Positions 50,304 through 62,219 of a DNA stretch of 64,000 nucleotides are shown piece after piece. The stretch is from Enoplosus armatus (lineage: Eukaryota > Chordata > Actinopteri > Centrarchiformes > Enoplosidae). Under the pieces are notes generated by a model. The model did not search any database, was not told where the DNA came from, and was given only the letters and a program-made list of their open reading frames with translations. The position numbers and the translations under genes were made by a program. The first letter of the stretch is position 1; the number at the start of each line of letters is the position of its first letter. Location of the stretch: positions 244,737 to 308,736 of the forward strand of contig NW_027261182.1 of NCBI RefSeq assembly GCF_043641665.1, read 5' to 3'.

Positions 50304-53300
50304 GGTAACCTGGTGTGTGTCAGCTGGCAGATGTTTCTCACGCCACACAGAAAACATCTGGTTCTCCGCTGAACTCCGACAGAAACTCTGGCAGCAACAG
50401 CAGCCATCAGAGAAGTTGACATTATCGAAGTAAAAATGTATTTCGCTGAATTTATTGACCTTTTTAGGACATTTGCTTTAAAGAAAGACTATTTAGATGA
50501 TTCAAAACAGCAATGCAAAGATGTTTTTTTGCCGATGTCGACCTTCCAGAAGTCCAATATTCACCATGTAAGAATCATCTGTGGAGATTCTCCGTCGATG
50601 GCAGCGAAGCGTCTGCTGCAGAGACACCGTGAATCATAACTTCTCTGTTTCTTAAATATTAGCTAATGAATCTGATGTTTTATCCAAACTGCATATAATG
50701 TGACGCTTACGTCTTCTCATGGTGTAGAAAACAAAACAGAGTGCCAGAGAATGAGATCGACTGAAGAGGACGTGTAGCTGGAAGAAGCAAAGTTTTAGAT
50801 TTCCAAAAAAATATTTATATATATTTATATATTCGTTTCTGCTTTACACACACAGGTGTGTTCACATTTAGTTGATTCCTCAGTTTCGTCATTGGCCTCT
50901 GCAGACAAGCTGCAACACATTGACTCGGTTAGCACATGCTAACACTTACAGCGGACCAGAGGGAACCAAACATCTCACAGCTCATGTGTTCGGGGTTTGG
51001 ATACAAATGAAAGCAGGTCTGCAGGATGACAGAAACCAAACCCCCGCCGTGCTGACTCCGTGGCCTGGGAGGAGATGGAGACGAGTTCCTTAATCTCCAT
51101 TTGCACGGGAAGCTGTCTCAGCTGTCGTAACTCCCAGTCAAACATGAATATGCACTTTTTCTTTTTAAGCACATACAATTGCGGTTGAGGCTAATAGCAA
51201 AAATATCACATTATCAACCTCCCGAGAGGCATCAAGATAAAACATACTGGAATTCACTGAAATAACAACAGACTGTGACCGCAGGCTTTACTGTTCAACA
51301 AAATGTATTATAACTTCTGAAATTCAAAACAGCAGCTTCTTTAGAGTGGGCCGGCTGTCTGGTAATAACAAACAGGAGATACAGAGAATGAGAATGAGAC
51401 AGAGAGCAGCAGTATGCAGATGTTCAGATAGGATTTGGAGCAGCGCCGTTATCTCCAGTACGATCTGAGAGACCCGTCCTGAGCCATTAAAGACTGTAAG
51501 AGCACTTTCAGAGGAAAACACCAGCCAGTAAAATGTTTTTAGAGCTTGTCCTCAAGATGCCTTTCAAGGCCATTTGAACCAGGTTGTTTCCATTAGTGGC
51601 TCCGTCTTTGTGCTGCTGAGCTTTAGACTTGTTTTATTTCTTATAAATGTAAATATTCATCCGGGGAGGACAATCTGAGCTCCTCACATTCTGTATACGC
51701 TCCTCACTGAAGGGAAGCTATGGTCCAGTTTTACACATGTCATGCAAAGCGTGCTTTCTTCATTCAGTTCTGGTCACACCAGCATTTAAAACATCAGCAG
51801 GTGGGGGTTCATAGTGTTGTTCAGATGGACCACACAACGGAGAATGTCGTTTCCCCGGCAAAGAAACTGAACTGGACCCTCCCGACCTCCTCTGGGCCTC
51901 TGTGTTGTTTTCCTGGTAAACCGGGCGAGGTATAGAGTAACACATAATTCCTGTTGGAGTCTGAAACTGAACTCGTCTGTTTGTTGTTCTAGTGATTTCA
52001 GGTAGCCATGTCTCCTCTCTCAGCTTTCTGACGGCACTGACAGGACACATCCGGACGAAACCACCGAAACCACGTTTACCTGCCTGAGTCTGAGCGAAGC
52101 ACTCGATGATGATGATGATGATGATGTCCATATCTGGGATATTATGAAATGACATATTTTCTTTGCTTTCTTCATTTTAATCATCATCCATCTCTGGCTC
52201 ATGTATGTCTTTATCTTGTATATTTGAATCAGTGCTTTAGTTTCACAATGTTCTTCTTTTAATGCTGTTTAGCACTTTTCATAACTTTGTGTTTTATTCA
52301 AATGAAGCTGTTTGTTTGTTCAAGGCTGAGGCCAAAATAAAACTACAATAACTGCTAGCCGCTAGCTGCTAGCCGCTAGCTACAGTTCAGATGTTCTCAT
52401 GTTTCTGTTGTGGTCGGTCTGTGGAAATGTGCTATGTAAATAAAGTTTGACTGATTGAAGCTCGGCGTTGGTTCCCTTTCCAGGACTGCTCACGTTTCAA
52501 CACCAGTCTAAACACTTCCTGGTCTGGGTGGTAGATGATGTTTGTTTTGCATAGCGGATCCAGTAGCAGGCAGCGAGCTGCCACGGGGATGAAGTCAAGG
52601 ACGTCGACCATTTTGGGTCAGCAGGCGTAAATGTCAGAGTATCGATAACTTACAAGGCCTGTGTATTTTGTTAGCTAAATGTTTAACACTCTTTTCCTCC
52701 TCCATCACCTCTTCCTTCAACACTCGTCACTCCTTCCACAGCTGCTCTCTGCACTGACTAGAAAACATCACTACATTCACTGAACACATTCATCCAATAT
52801 TTCAGTCATGTTGCATAAAAAAAAGCTTCTGCTGGTTCACTTTTGTACCAAATGATTTCCTCATTGGCATCAGACAAGAGGAAAAACACAAAACAGCACA
52901 GACAGAGGCACATTCTCTCCACTGATGCTTTTCATTCAACGTCCTCTCCTCTCAAATGAAAGAACTCTCTACAGTTACAATCATTATGAAAAGTAGTTGC
53001 CAGGCAACCGAAAATCAAAATGAAGGACCACACATATGGACAGAGGAGGGCGAGCGGCCCCTTCAACCTGCCAATCATCTTCAGCTTAGTGATTCAATTA
53101 TCATGAAGCTACAATGATGAAACACTGATTACAAAGACAAAACTGAACGCTGTTTAATTATTGATTCCAATTATCAATGGACAATATACAAATACACTGA
53201 AATAAATACTACACCCAGAGAACTCATTCAGTCGTTGATGTTTTTGTTCATGTTAAACAACATCGGACTAATACGCCTCTCCTCTCTCGCAGGATGGAAA

Positions 53301-53640
53301 CACGTCTTCTTTTCAGCCAAAGTTCATCATATTCAGATCATATCTGGCTTCACTTCACACGTGTTGCTGTTCATGGGACCTCAGTCTGAACCCCAAAGTG
53401 ATCCCAACTTGACCAAACTAGGTATCATGCCTGGTTCAAACCACTCCAGCGTTACTCCAGGACCAGGACCAGACTGAAGTAGATGGTGGAGCAGACGGAG
53501 CAGGTGGTTCATGTATGAACCTGATGTATTTTACAATGTGGAGCAAAAGATTTCTTCTTCTTTAAGGAGGAGAGAGAAGACGGATGAGGTGAAGGATTAT
53601 CTGAAGGACGGAGAAGGATGACATCTCTCATAATGTCAGC
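49460..53640. other. No gene recognised
   Basis: Mostly unique AT-rich sequence with an (ATG)n run at 52105-52127 and a short CTAGCCG/CTAGCTG tandem at 52350-52382. A 59-codon minus-strand frame at 52432-52611 has no known relative. A sequence resembling a fish LINE/SINE 3' tail lies at about 52420-52458. Confidence 0.5.
52420..52458 (+). repeat. Possible LINE/SINE 3' tail
   Basis: AAATGTGCTATGTAAATAAA followed by GTTTGACTGATTGA is the kind of end seen in fish L2/RTE-type elements. No body of the element was recognised. Confidence 0.35.
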
Positions 53641-53661
53641 GTGGGCCTCCATTTCTCCTTC

Positions 53662-53799
53662 CACACACACACACACACACACACACACAACACACACACA
53701 CACACACACACACACACTCCTAATGATTTAATTGTTTATGTTGAATCTTGGCCTTGGTTCAGTCCTCTCTGCATTGTGTCCAAGAGTCTGTCTGCAAGG

Positions 53800-53839
<40 letters not shown>

Positions 53840-53878
53840 GTGTGTGTGCGTGTGTGTGTGTGCGTGTGTGTGTGTGTC
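53662..53878. repeat. (CA)n and (GT)n arrays with GC interruptions
   Basis: (CA)n at 53662-53717 with one AA break, and (GT)n at 53803-53878 with three regularly spaced GC interruptions. The two face each other. Confidence 0.92.
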
Positions 53879-53879
53879 T

Positions 53880-56800
53880 TCACCTACAGAACAAAGAAAA
53901 TAAGGCGATTTTGCTGCTAATTCCTTTTTCATTCTGATCATTTGTCTCTTAATGTCTCTGATCCTCCCCCAGCGAGGCATCGACGTCACTTTTCACATCC
54001 TCTTGTCTTCAGCCGCTCACTTCGTGGCCTCTCTGCACGTCTCCGAGCTCTAAATCACCGCTAAAGAGTTTCCCTCTGAACCTTGACACAGAGGACTGCA
54101 GGCATTTAATATATCAGGTTTCAGCATTTGGAGGAGATTTTAAACATCGAAATAACTTAACCAGCTATTATTTCAGCGGTCGGGTCACATTTATTTATCC
54201 TTCGTTTGACCTGCCGGCCCGACTGATGTCGGGAACAATGACGGGCCTCGATGGCACTTTACAGAAATGGGACGCGTGGATGCATTTGCTTTCAGTTCTG
54301 GTGACGTCCAGGTGTCATTGCCGGCTCATGAGAAGACGTCTTCTACTGTGTCTTTTCTGTTTGCTTTCAGCCAACATTTTTCTGATGTTTTAGCTGCCTC
54401 CTCTCTCATCCTGAGCCCGTACTTAATCATGACAAAGCTGTTTATCATTGGCTTTAACTTGACTTGGCTTGTTTAGTTCATGGACTTGTTATGTCATTCT
54501 TTAAATGTGTCATGTTAACATTCATTTTTAGCCTTTTGAAAAACGGTATTTATATTCAACAGAATTTCAGGTTGTAAACGCTGTTTATATTAACAGTGGA
54601 TCAAACAACTATGTGTAATGTAAAAGGAGTCGCTCTGCAGTTCTCCTCCGAGTCTGAGTGTCTTTCAGCTTATTGTTTCGGTTCCACGGTCCTCAGCTTT
54701 AGTGTTTCTCAACGCTCTTATTAACCTGTTTGAAGACCGGCAGTCTGGCAGCTCTGTGAAGCTTTAGCAGGGACAGTGCTGCTTTGATCTAAATGCAAAC
54801 ATGCTCTCAATGATAATGCACAATGCTGAGATTTAGCACCACACACAGTACAGCTGGGGCTGATGGGTATTTTAAAGATCCCACAGCAGGATCCTGAAGA
54901 GATGCAGTACAATACTGTACAGAACACAAACAGGAAAAAGGAAAGGCTTTGAGCGAGACTCTAAGGGCTGAAACAAGGACACGTATCTTGGACTGCTGAG
55001 CCACATGGACGCCAACAAGACAACAAGACACAATGTGAACCCAGACGCAGATTCCTCCTCCATCGTATGAACGTGCGCTCTGTTTCCGCTTCTTTTGTTT
55101 TTTTTGCAGACAGAAAACACATTTAAGTTCCACACAAAGCTGCAGTGTGGCTGTTGGCTCTGCATCACATCGCAGACTGGACTCCACTTACAGGTCGGCT
55201 GCTCAGCCGTGACATCGAGAGAAACTGCTTCACGCTCAGATTTAAACCGTTCTTATGTTGCTATAACGTCCGTTTTTCACAATCTTCCCTGCAGTCATGT
55301 CTTAAACATTCCTCTAATATACATATCAAACTTTACACATATGTCTCCTGCCTTTTTTTATTAGTTTAAAATCTCAAATCTATAACTGATAATAGCTCTT
55401 CCTTCAAGCTCCTACTTGGATTGACACGTTCGGCAGGTTCTCTCCAGGTTTCACACACTGTACAAGGACATTAGTCACATTAACTGCTACAAGTTTTCCA
55501 AGTTTGGGTGATATCATTATTAATCTCTTCAAATCAGTCTTCGATCTGCAGCACATCCTGATCTGTAGATACTTTTACATTTTCTAATTCCATAAAGAGA
55601 GAGAGATTTAACAATAAATGCCTAAATGAAAATATTCTGACAGCATTTTAATACTAAACAGACAAACACACATTAACTTCACTGTCTGGGACCAAACCAA
55701 CAGTTTTGGGTCCAAACCACAACGTCTCCCTGAAACTAAAACCACAAATCATCTTCAGCAGACAACAGCTTGTTATGACCAGCGAGCTACAACTCGTACA
55801 TCATCAAAATCCTAAATCATCCACAAAGACACAAAGAAGGAACTCCCAGAAGTTTCAGCCCATCTGATCCTGAGACGGTCAGCACCCAGTCATCATGTCT
55901 CCAAGCTTTTTATTTGACCATAGATACATTTATTTAGATAAACAAATAATCATCTATGATCTCAGAGATGCTGTGACCTTCTCTCACTTCGCTGTGAGAC
56001 GTCTTTGTGGCGTACAACTGACGGGAGGCAGTAGAAAAGATAAATCACAGGCTGGAAGATAATCAACAGTACAGAGACGCAGAGAGCAGAAACTCAAGAG
56101 ATACAGAAGAGACATTCACCCAGTCTGAGACTTCATTTATCACAAAGGAGAAACTGTCCTACACCTTTAATGTAAACCAGTGCTCAGCAGCAGCATCTCG
56201 ACATCGTAATTATAGAAAACAGATGAAAGGAGAGGAAGTGATCCTGGAGTTTACTTTATAAGGTGCTGCATGTAGGATTGTGTGTTCCCCAAAATTAAGA
56301 CCATATTTCCTATAAAACCTGGTGCTTCCTGTCACAGGGAAGATGCTGCCACTCTCCTCCTTCCTCCCTCCAAGATCACATTTGTTTTTAATGGGCAAGA
56401 AGATGGAAACAGGCCAACAGCCATAAGGGCCATAAGGGCCGTACACATCCTAATGAGGAATACTCACAACTCGTTCAGAGCAGTGATGCTGGAATAAATA
56501 TCTGCTGCTCCCACAGTGACTGTAAGAACACACTTCAGGCTCGCCGAGCTCCTGGACTGACGCTTGGACACTGACAGGAGTTCTTTAGAGAATTGATGAT
56601 CATTTTGTTCCTTATCAGCAAAGTAATGCAACACTTCTCTGGACATTAAAAATGTGCATCAATAATTCTTTTCTGTTATTGCTGCAACATTTACAAAAGG
56701 AGTAGGAGGGTGTATCAGGACAGAAACCGTGTTTGATGGCTACCACTGTCTGCGGAAACCAGGCTGAGGGAGATTTGTGGGAACAGAGTGATTTCAGCTT

Positions 56801-57540
56801 TAAGAGCATTCGTTGGCTGAAACACTTTACCTTCGACAGCAGTTACATTAATCACATATATTGCTTGCGTGCATTCAATGGCAGGCTGGACGCTAAATTC
56901 TCTAAATGGTCAAGAAAATGTTGTTCAGAAGATGTACATACAAGGAAAAGAAGATTTGAAAGAAGAAGACAGAAGAAGAAGAAGGTGGTGTAGATAAAGG
57001 AGAGTGTGGGGTTTTAGTATATATATTTATATATATATATATCTCTGCTCTGAAAGTACACCGCGTCCTGCCAACAACTACTTCTTTAAGGGGGATCAGC
57101 TTTTAGATCCACAACTGGTATGGAGCAACATGAAGGAGAGAGAGTCAAAGAATCTACAAGATAAAGCATCTCTTGCTAATCGGGGAGATGGAGAGTGAAC
57201 ACACTCCCTGTGGAGGCGAATGCAGGCCAGTGACTGTGTGTGGAATGAGGATATTTTATTAAGGAGTCCTCAGAGACTCTCTGTCTCTTTGGAATATTCC
57301 TCTTTTTCTTTCTTTCTCATGTTTTGCTGTTTATGGGGAGAAGCGACAGAGAGGACGATGAACTCTTACATTCCCTTCAAATGTCTGTTCATTAACTGAC
57401 ATCACAGCAGGAATGTAGCCTGGATGTTTTATTTATCCTGATTTCTAACACTGTTCATGCTGACCCATAATCCCGTGTTCACTGGGTCACGTTGTGGCTG
57501 ATTATGGGTGATGTCAGAGGCTCCCAGTTCCCTTCTTAAA
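53880..57540. other. No gene recognised
   Basis: Unique-looking AT-rich sequence. A short fragment of the CTAGAGG-type repeat (CACAGTACAGCTGGGGCTGA) lies near 54845. Open frames of 60-126 codons on both strands show no motif, splice context or composition bias. Confidence 0.5.
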
Positions 57541-57654
57541 GGAAGACGTCTGTGGATTTGGAAATAGGCTTTTTTACTCACTTACCAATAAAACTAATAT
57601 CACTTTCATCTCTGTGAGTTCAGCAGAGAGACTCGCTCATGATGTGAGAGATGT

Positions 57655-57695
57655 CTTTAGCTTAGCTTAGTTCAGCACAAACACTGGATGCAGTG
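57655..57695 (+). repeat. TTAGCTTAGC core of a dispersed repeat, left of the minisatellite
   Basis: TTTAGCTTAGCTTAG, then CAGCACAAACACTGGATGCA. The same core is at 58428-58462 in reverse orientation and in the repeat at 44141-44320. Confidence 0.75.
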
Positions 57696-57920
57696 GAAGC
57701 TAGCCTCCACAACAAGCTCCAAAAGTACCTTGTTCACATGTTGCAGCTTGTTAACTGTAAAGCTCACCAATACATCAAGATTCAGATTCTACAAACTCTC
57801 TTTGCATTAACTTGCTGTAAATCACTCACTCCCACTCATTTCATCATTAGCATTATCAACGCTACCTGTTCTGTCTGTGGGCGTGTTTTATTCAGAAAAA
57901 AAGACTTCCACACTGTGCTC

Positions 57921-58334
57921 CAGGAGCTGCAGGAGCTTCAGGAGCTCCAGGAGCTTCAGGAGCTTCAGGAGCTCCAGGAGCTGCAGGAGCTGCAGGAGCT
58001 CCAGGAGCTGCAGGAGCTGCAGGAGCTTCAGGAGCTCCAGGAGCTTCAGGAGCTTCAGGAGCTCCAGGAGCTCCAGGAGCTGCAGGAGCTGCAGGAGCTT
58101 CAGGAGCTCCAGGAGCTGCAGGAGCTTCAGGAGTTTCAGGAGCTGCAGGAGCTTCAGGAGCTTCAGGAGCTTCAGGAGCTGCAGGAGCTGCAGGAGCTCC
58201 AGGAGCTCCAGGAGCTGCAGGAGCTTCAGGAGTTTCAGGAGCTGCAGGAGCTTCAGGAGCTTCAGGAGCTTCAGGAGCTGCAGGAGCTGCAGGAGCTCCA
58301 GGAGCTTCAGGAGCTGCAGGAGCTGCAGGAGCTT
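57921..58334. repeat. 9-bp minisatellite (CAGGAGCTN)46
   Basis: Exactly 46 units of nine bases (414 bp) with no insertion or deletion. Base 9 is G, T or C and never A; two units are CAGGAGTTT. Units 22-31 and 33-42 are identical over 90 bases, a 99-bp higher-order duplication. Units 1-6 match 11-16. It lies in a plus-strand open frame (57693-58385) as Gln-Glu-Leu repeats, but the frames read as Leu-rich and Ser/Arg-rich are also open, as expected for any unit length divisible by three. Confidence 0.97.
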
Positions 58335-58427
58335 CATGTCGTACGGAGGAGTACGAGAAAACTGGTGAACGCCAGAAGTTTTTAAACCACTTAAGAATAA
58401 ATCATACAAACAGACATATTTCCCGCT

Positions 58428-58462
58428 GCGTCCAGTGTTTATGCTAAGCTAAGCTAAGCTAA
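58428..58462 (-). repeat. Inverted TTAGCTTAGC core, right of the minisatellite
   Basis: On the minus strand it reads TTAGCTTAGCTTAGCATAAA then CACTGGACGCAGC, matching 57655-57695. Confidence 0.75.
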
Positions 58463-58524
58463 CCTTATCTGGAGCTTCCTCTGCGCTGAACACACAGAGA
58501 ATTTTCTTAACATAATTTTTAAGT

Positions 58525-58526
<2 letters not shown>

Positions 58527-58612
<86 letters not shown>

Positions 58613-58703
58613 CTTACTTTTAAGGAGGTTGAAGTGTTACAGAGTGTTTGGTAAACACTTGGGGTGAAACTGAGCGAGGTGTCAAAGTGAGTCAAGCAGA
58701 ACT

Positions 58704-58747
<44 letters not shown>

Positions 58748-58919
58748 ATCACTCTGCACTAGTGTAGAAGCTGACATGAACAGTCGTCCCTCTCACAGCC
58801 GCCTCCTGAGCCGCTGACAAACATCAGAGAGGTAAAAAACTCTGACTTCTGACCTGAAACCAAATCTGACAGTGTGAGAACTGCAGCGTATAAAAACCTC
58901 CCTTCAGGTAATCACAGGA

Positions 58920-58975
<56 letters not shown>

Positions 58976-59082
58976 CTACGAGCTTTAATCTGCTGTTATC
59001 TGTTCCCACTGTCTCTTATCTGGTAACGAGTTAAAGATCGAGGGCGTCTGTCAGCCTCCGACTGTGCGACGTTAACCAGTGT

Positions 59083-59139
<57 letters not shown>
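58527..59139. repeat. Cluster of (CA)n and (GT)n arrays
   Basis: (CA)42 at 58527-58610, (GT)n at 58706-58745, 58921-58973 and 59085-59139. More than a third of this 613-bp stretch is dinucleotide repeat. Confidence 0.95.
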
Positions 59140-59140
<1 letters not shown>

Positions 59141-59638
59141 ACCCCCTCACCCTCTCACCACTGTCTGCAACACAAGCAGAACAAACCAAATAAATGCCAG
59201 AAATAACATATGATAGCCAAACTGAAATTTAAATAGTACTAAATAGTAAATATGACATTGTAATAGAACAGTAATAGCAGAATTAATACAAATATAAATA
59301 GAAATGAAATTAATAATCATATAAAATAATAAGAATAATGTCAATTAAATGAAGTCAGACACACAAACAACTAGCGATAAAAGAAAAAAGCAAACCACTT
59401 GTACTATACACAGCCACTTTTGACACCAACATTAGATATTTTTTACAGTATTTCTACCACGACATGTTTAAAAAAAACTTAAATTATTAAAGAAAAAATG
59501 ATTTCAGAAATGATTTCATCATCGTCACTCGTTGCCTGTTATTAGATTCAGATAGATTTAATTCAACTTTCAAATTAAAATCAAATGGAACTAATTATTA
59601 AAATTATTGTTTTCCTCACATCTTACCTCACTTTTTAC

Positions 59639-59640
<2 letters not shown>
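59140..59640. other. AT-rich stretch, nothing recognised
   Basis: AT-rich sequence between two microsatellite clusters with no coding, RNA-gene or repeat signature that I can name. Confidence 0.5.
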
Positions 59641-60312
<672 letters not shown>

Positions 60313-60494
60313 CATATTTCAGTCTTAGTTTTGGTTTGTCGTCATTCAGGCTGACTTGAATGAGCTTTGACAGATTCCCCACAGCAACACATGCATTTAT
60401 TCTCTGAGTTTATGTAATAAAGACGGACACACACGTGTAGTGACACACCTTCGACTGGAGCGCATGTGTGCTGCAGATGTGTACGTATGAGGAT

Positions 60495-60498
<4 letters not shown>

Positions 60499-60529
<31 letters not shown>

Positions 60530-60614
60530 GGCAGCTGTCAAAATAATAATTGGATATTTGTACGTATGTAGAGGGTTAGGGTTAGAGTATTCTAGTTCAT
60601 GTTTTGCTATCAAA

Positions 60615-60663
<49 letters not shown>
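60499..60663. repeat. Two (GT)n arrays
   Basis: Runs at 60499-60528 and 60619-60663; the second is followed by more GT-rich sequence. Confidence 0.93.
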
Positions 60664-60664
<1 letters not shown>

Positions 60665-61059
60665 GGCTCTGTACTGTCACAGCTATCAGTTTGTGTGCTT
60701 TTGCGTGTGTGTTTTATAAATTTCCCATCCCACAGTCCCACATGAGGTCAGTGTGTTTTTGTTGGATTTATTCCACACGAGCGTCAAAACTCCTCGTGAA
60801 AAACAGCAGGAAGAACCAACCGGCCGACACCGACGCACATGAAACAATAAACGAGTCGCCCAAACACAAGCTGACACACTTATATATATACATCTGACTT
60901 CTTGAAATGTAGTCAAAATACACAGCACAGTTATGAACATCCTGGAGCCACTGAGCAAGAGAAAAGCTGAATTTAAAATGCTGCTTGGCGTTGGTCTTAA
61001 CACGAAGCGCACACGATTTCACAACAACTGGAAAGTATTTGAAAGGTAAAAAAGCATTT

Positions 61060-61197
61060 AGTTGGCGTGATAGGCGGCTCCGGGACGTCGTGCTCGGGGG
61101 GGCTGAAACTCAGTTCGCTTTGCGGGCCGTCTCCACGCGCACCTGCTATTCACGCGAATGTGCAGCAGCGCAAAGTGCAGCCGTGCTGGCCGACGGT
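61060..61197 (+). promoter_or_regulatory. CpG-rich segment ending at a consensus splice donor
   Basis: CpG-dense sequence (CCGGGACGTCGTGCTCGG, then CACGCGCACC and GCGAATG) stands out from AT-rich surroundings. On the plus strand it ends GCCGACG|GTGAGTAC at 61197, a near-perfect donor. It could be a promoter with a first exon, or the GC-rich part of an unrecognised transposon. Confidence 0.3.
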
Positions 61198-61728
61198 GAG
61201 TACAGATCAGAGGGTGTGGTGATCAGTGAATACACGGAGATGCTTCGTCACGACACAGCGTGAACACGCAGCAACATACATGTTGTTGTTATTCTGTAGC
61301 CGCCTGATGACCTCACAGCTTTCAATCCCTTTGACTCTGAACCTTTAGTTGAAACTCTTCCTTCAACGTGCACCAGCTGTGTTTGTGAAAAAACTACATC
61401 TTTCATGACATTTTCCTCATTTGATTTGGCTACTTTACAACTCGACTAAATATCGCTGAGAACCAGCGTGTCGTTCCACATGGACGACTGGATGGATGGA
61501 AAACAAAAGAACATTGTGAGATGCATTACAATTCTGGTATATTCTCAAATATACATTAAATCTCCACACACACACACACACACAAACAGATCAGATGGAC
61601 ATAAAGGGCACCTGCATGTGTTTAACCGATCACATTCATATTTATGGTTTTTATATGTGAGGTTGACGGGCCGAGAAAGTGTGTATGTGTTGTGTTTGCC
61701 TGAATACATTTCTGTAAATGTGAGTCAG

Positions 61729-61764
61729 TGTGTGTGTGTGTGTGTGCGTGTGTGTGTGTGTGTG

Positions 61765-61802
<38 letters not shown>
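61729..61802. repeat. (GT)n array with GC interruptions
   Basis: Interrupted twice by GC at 61747 and 61771, then pure to 61802. Confidence 0.93.
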
Positions 61803-61809
<7 letters not shown>

Positions 61810-62185
61810 CACCAAGGCAGAGTTGACGAATGTTCGGCTGTGTGTGTTTTTCAGAAGCCAGAAAGTAATAAAGAGCAGATTGGAGTGAAAAGATAAAATG
61901 TTCACACACACGCAAACACGTCACAGGTTAAAACTTTCAGACACATCGTGTATGTCCGTCCATCTCATGTCTGTCTCTCTGTCTTTGTCTGTTTACTTTT
62001 GGCCGATGATGTGTGCACACACACACGCTCATACGCACACTCCCACACACACAAACACACTCACTCACACACTCCTGGTCAGGTTAAAGGCTAACGGAGT
62101 GTGTCTCCCTGCAGGATGAGGGCTGGTCTCTCTGGATTCCTGCTCAGGTCAGACACTGGGTCAGCTGTGACGCACACACTCTCTC

Positions 62186-62218
<33 letters not shown>

Positions 62219-62219
62219 T

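Noticed and set aside
57921..58334. CRISPR-like array
   Set aside because: The units are contiguous 9-mers with no spacers, in vertebrate DNA; it is a minisatellite.
57693..58385. Calling the 230-codon plus-strand frame a gene
   Set aside because: Any array with a unit divisible by three stays open in several frames. Upstream sequence is a dispersed repeat, and there is no splice or promoter support, so it is kept only as a finding.
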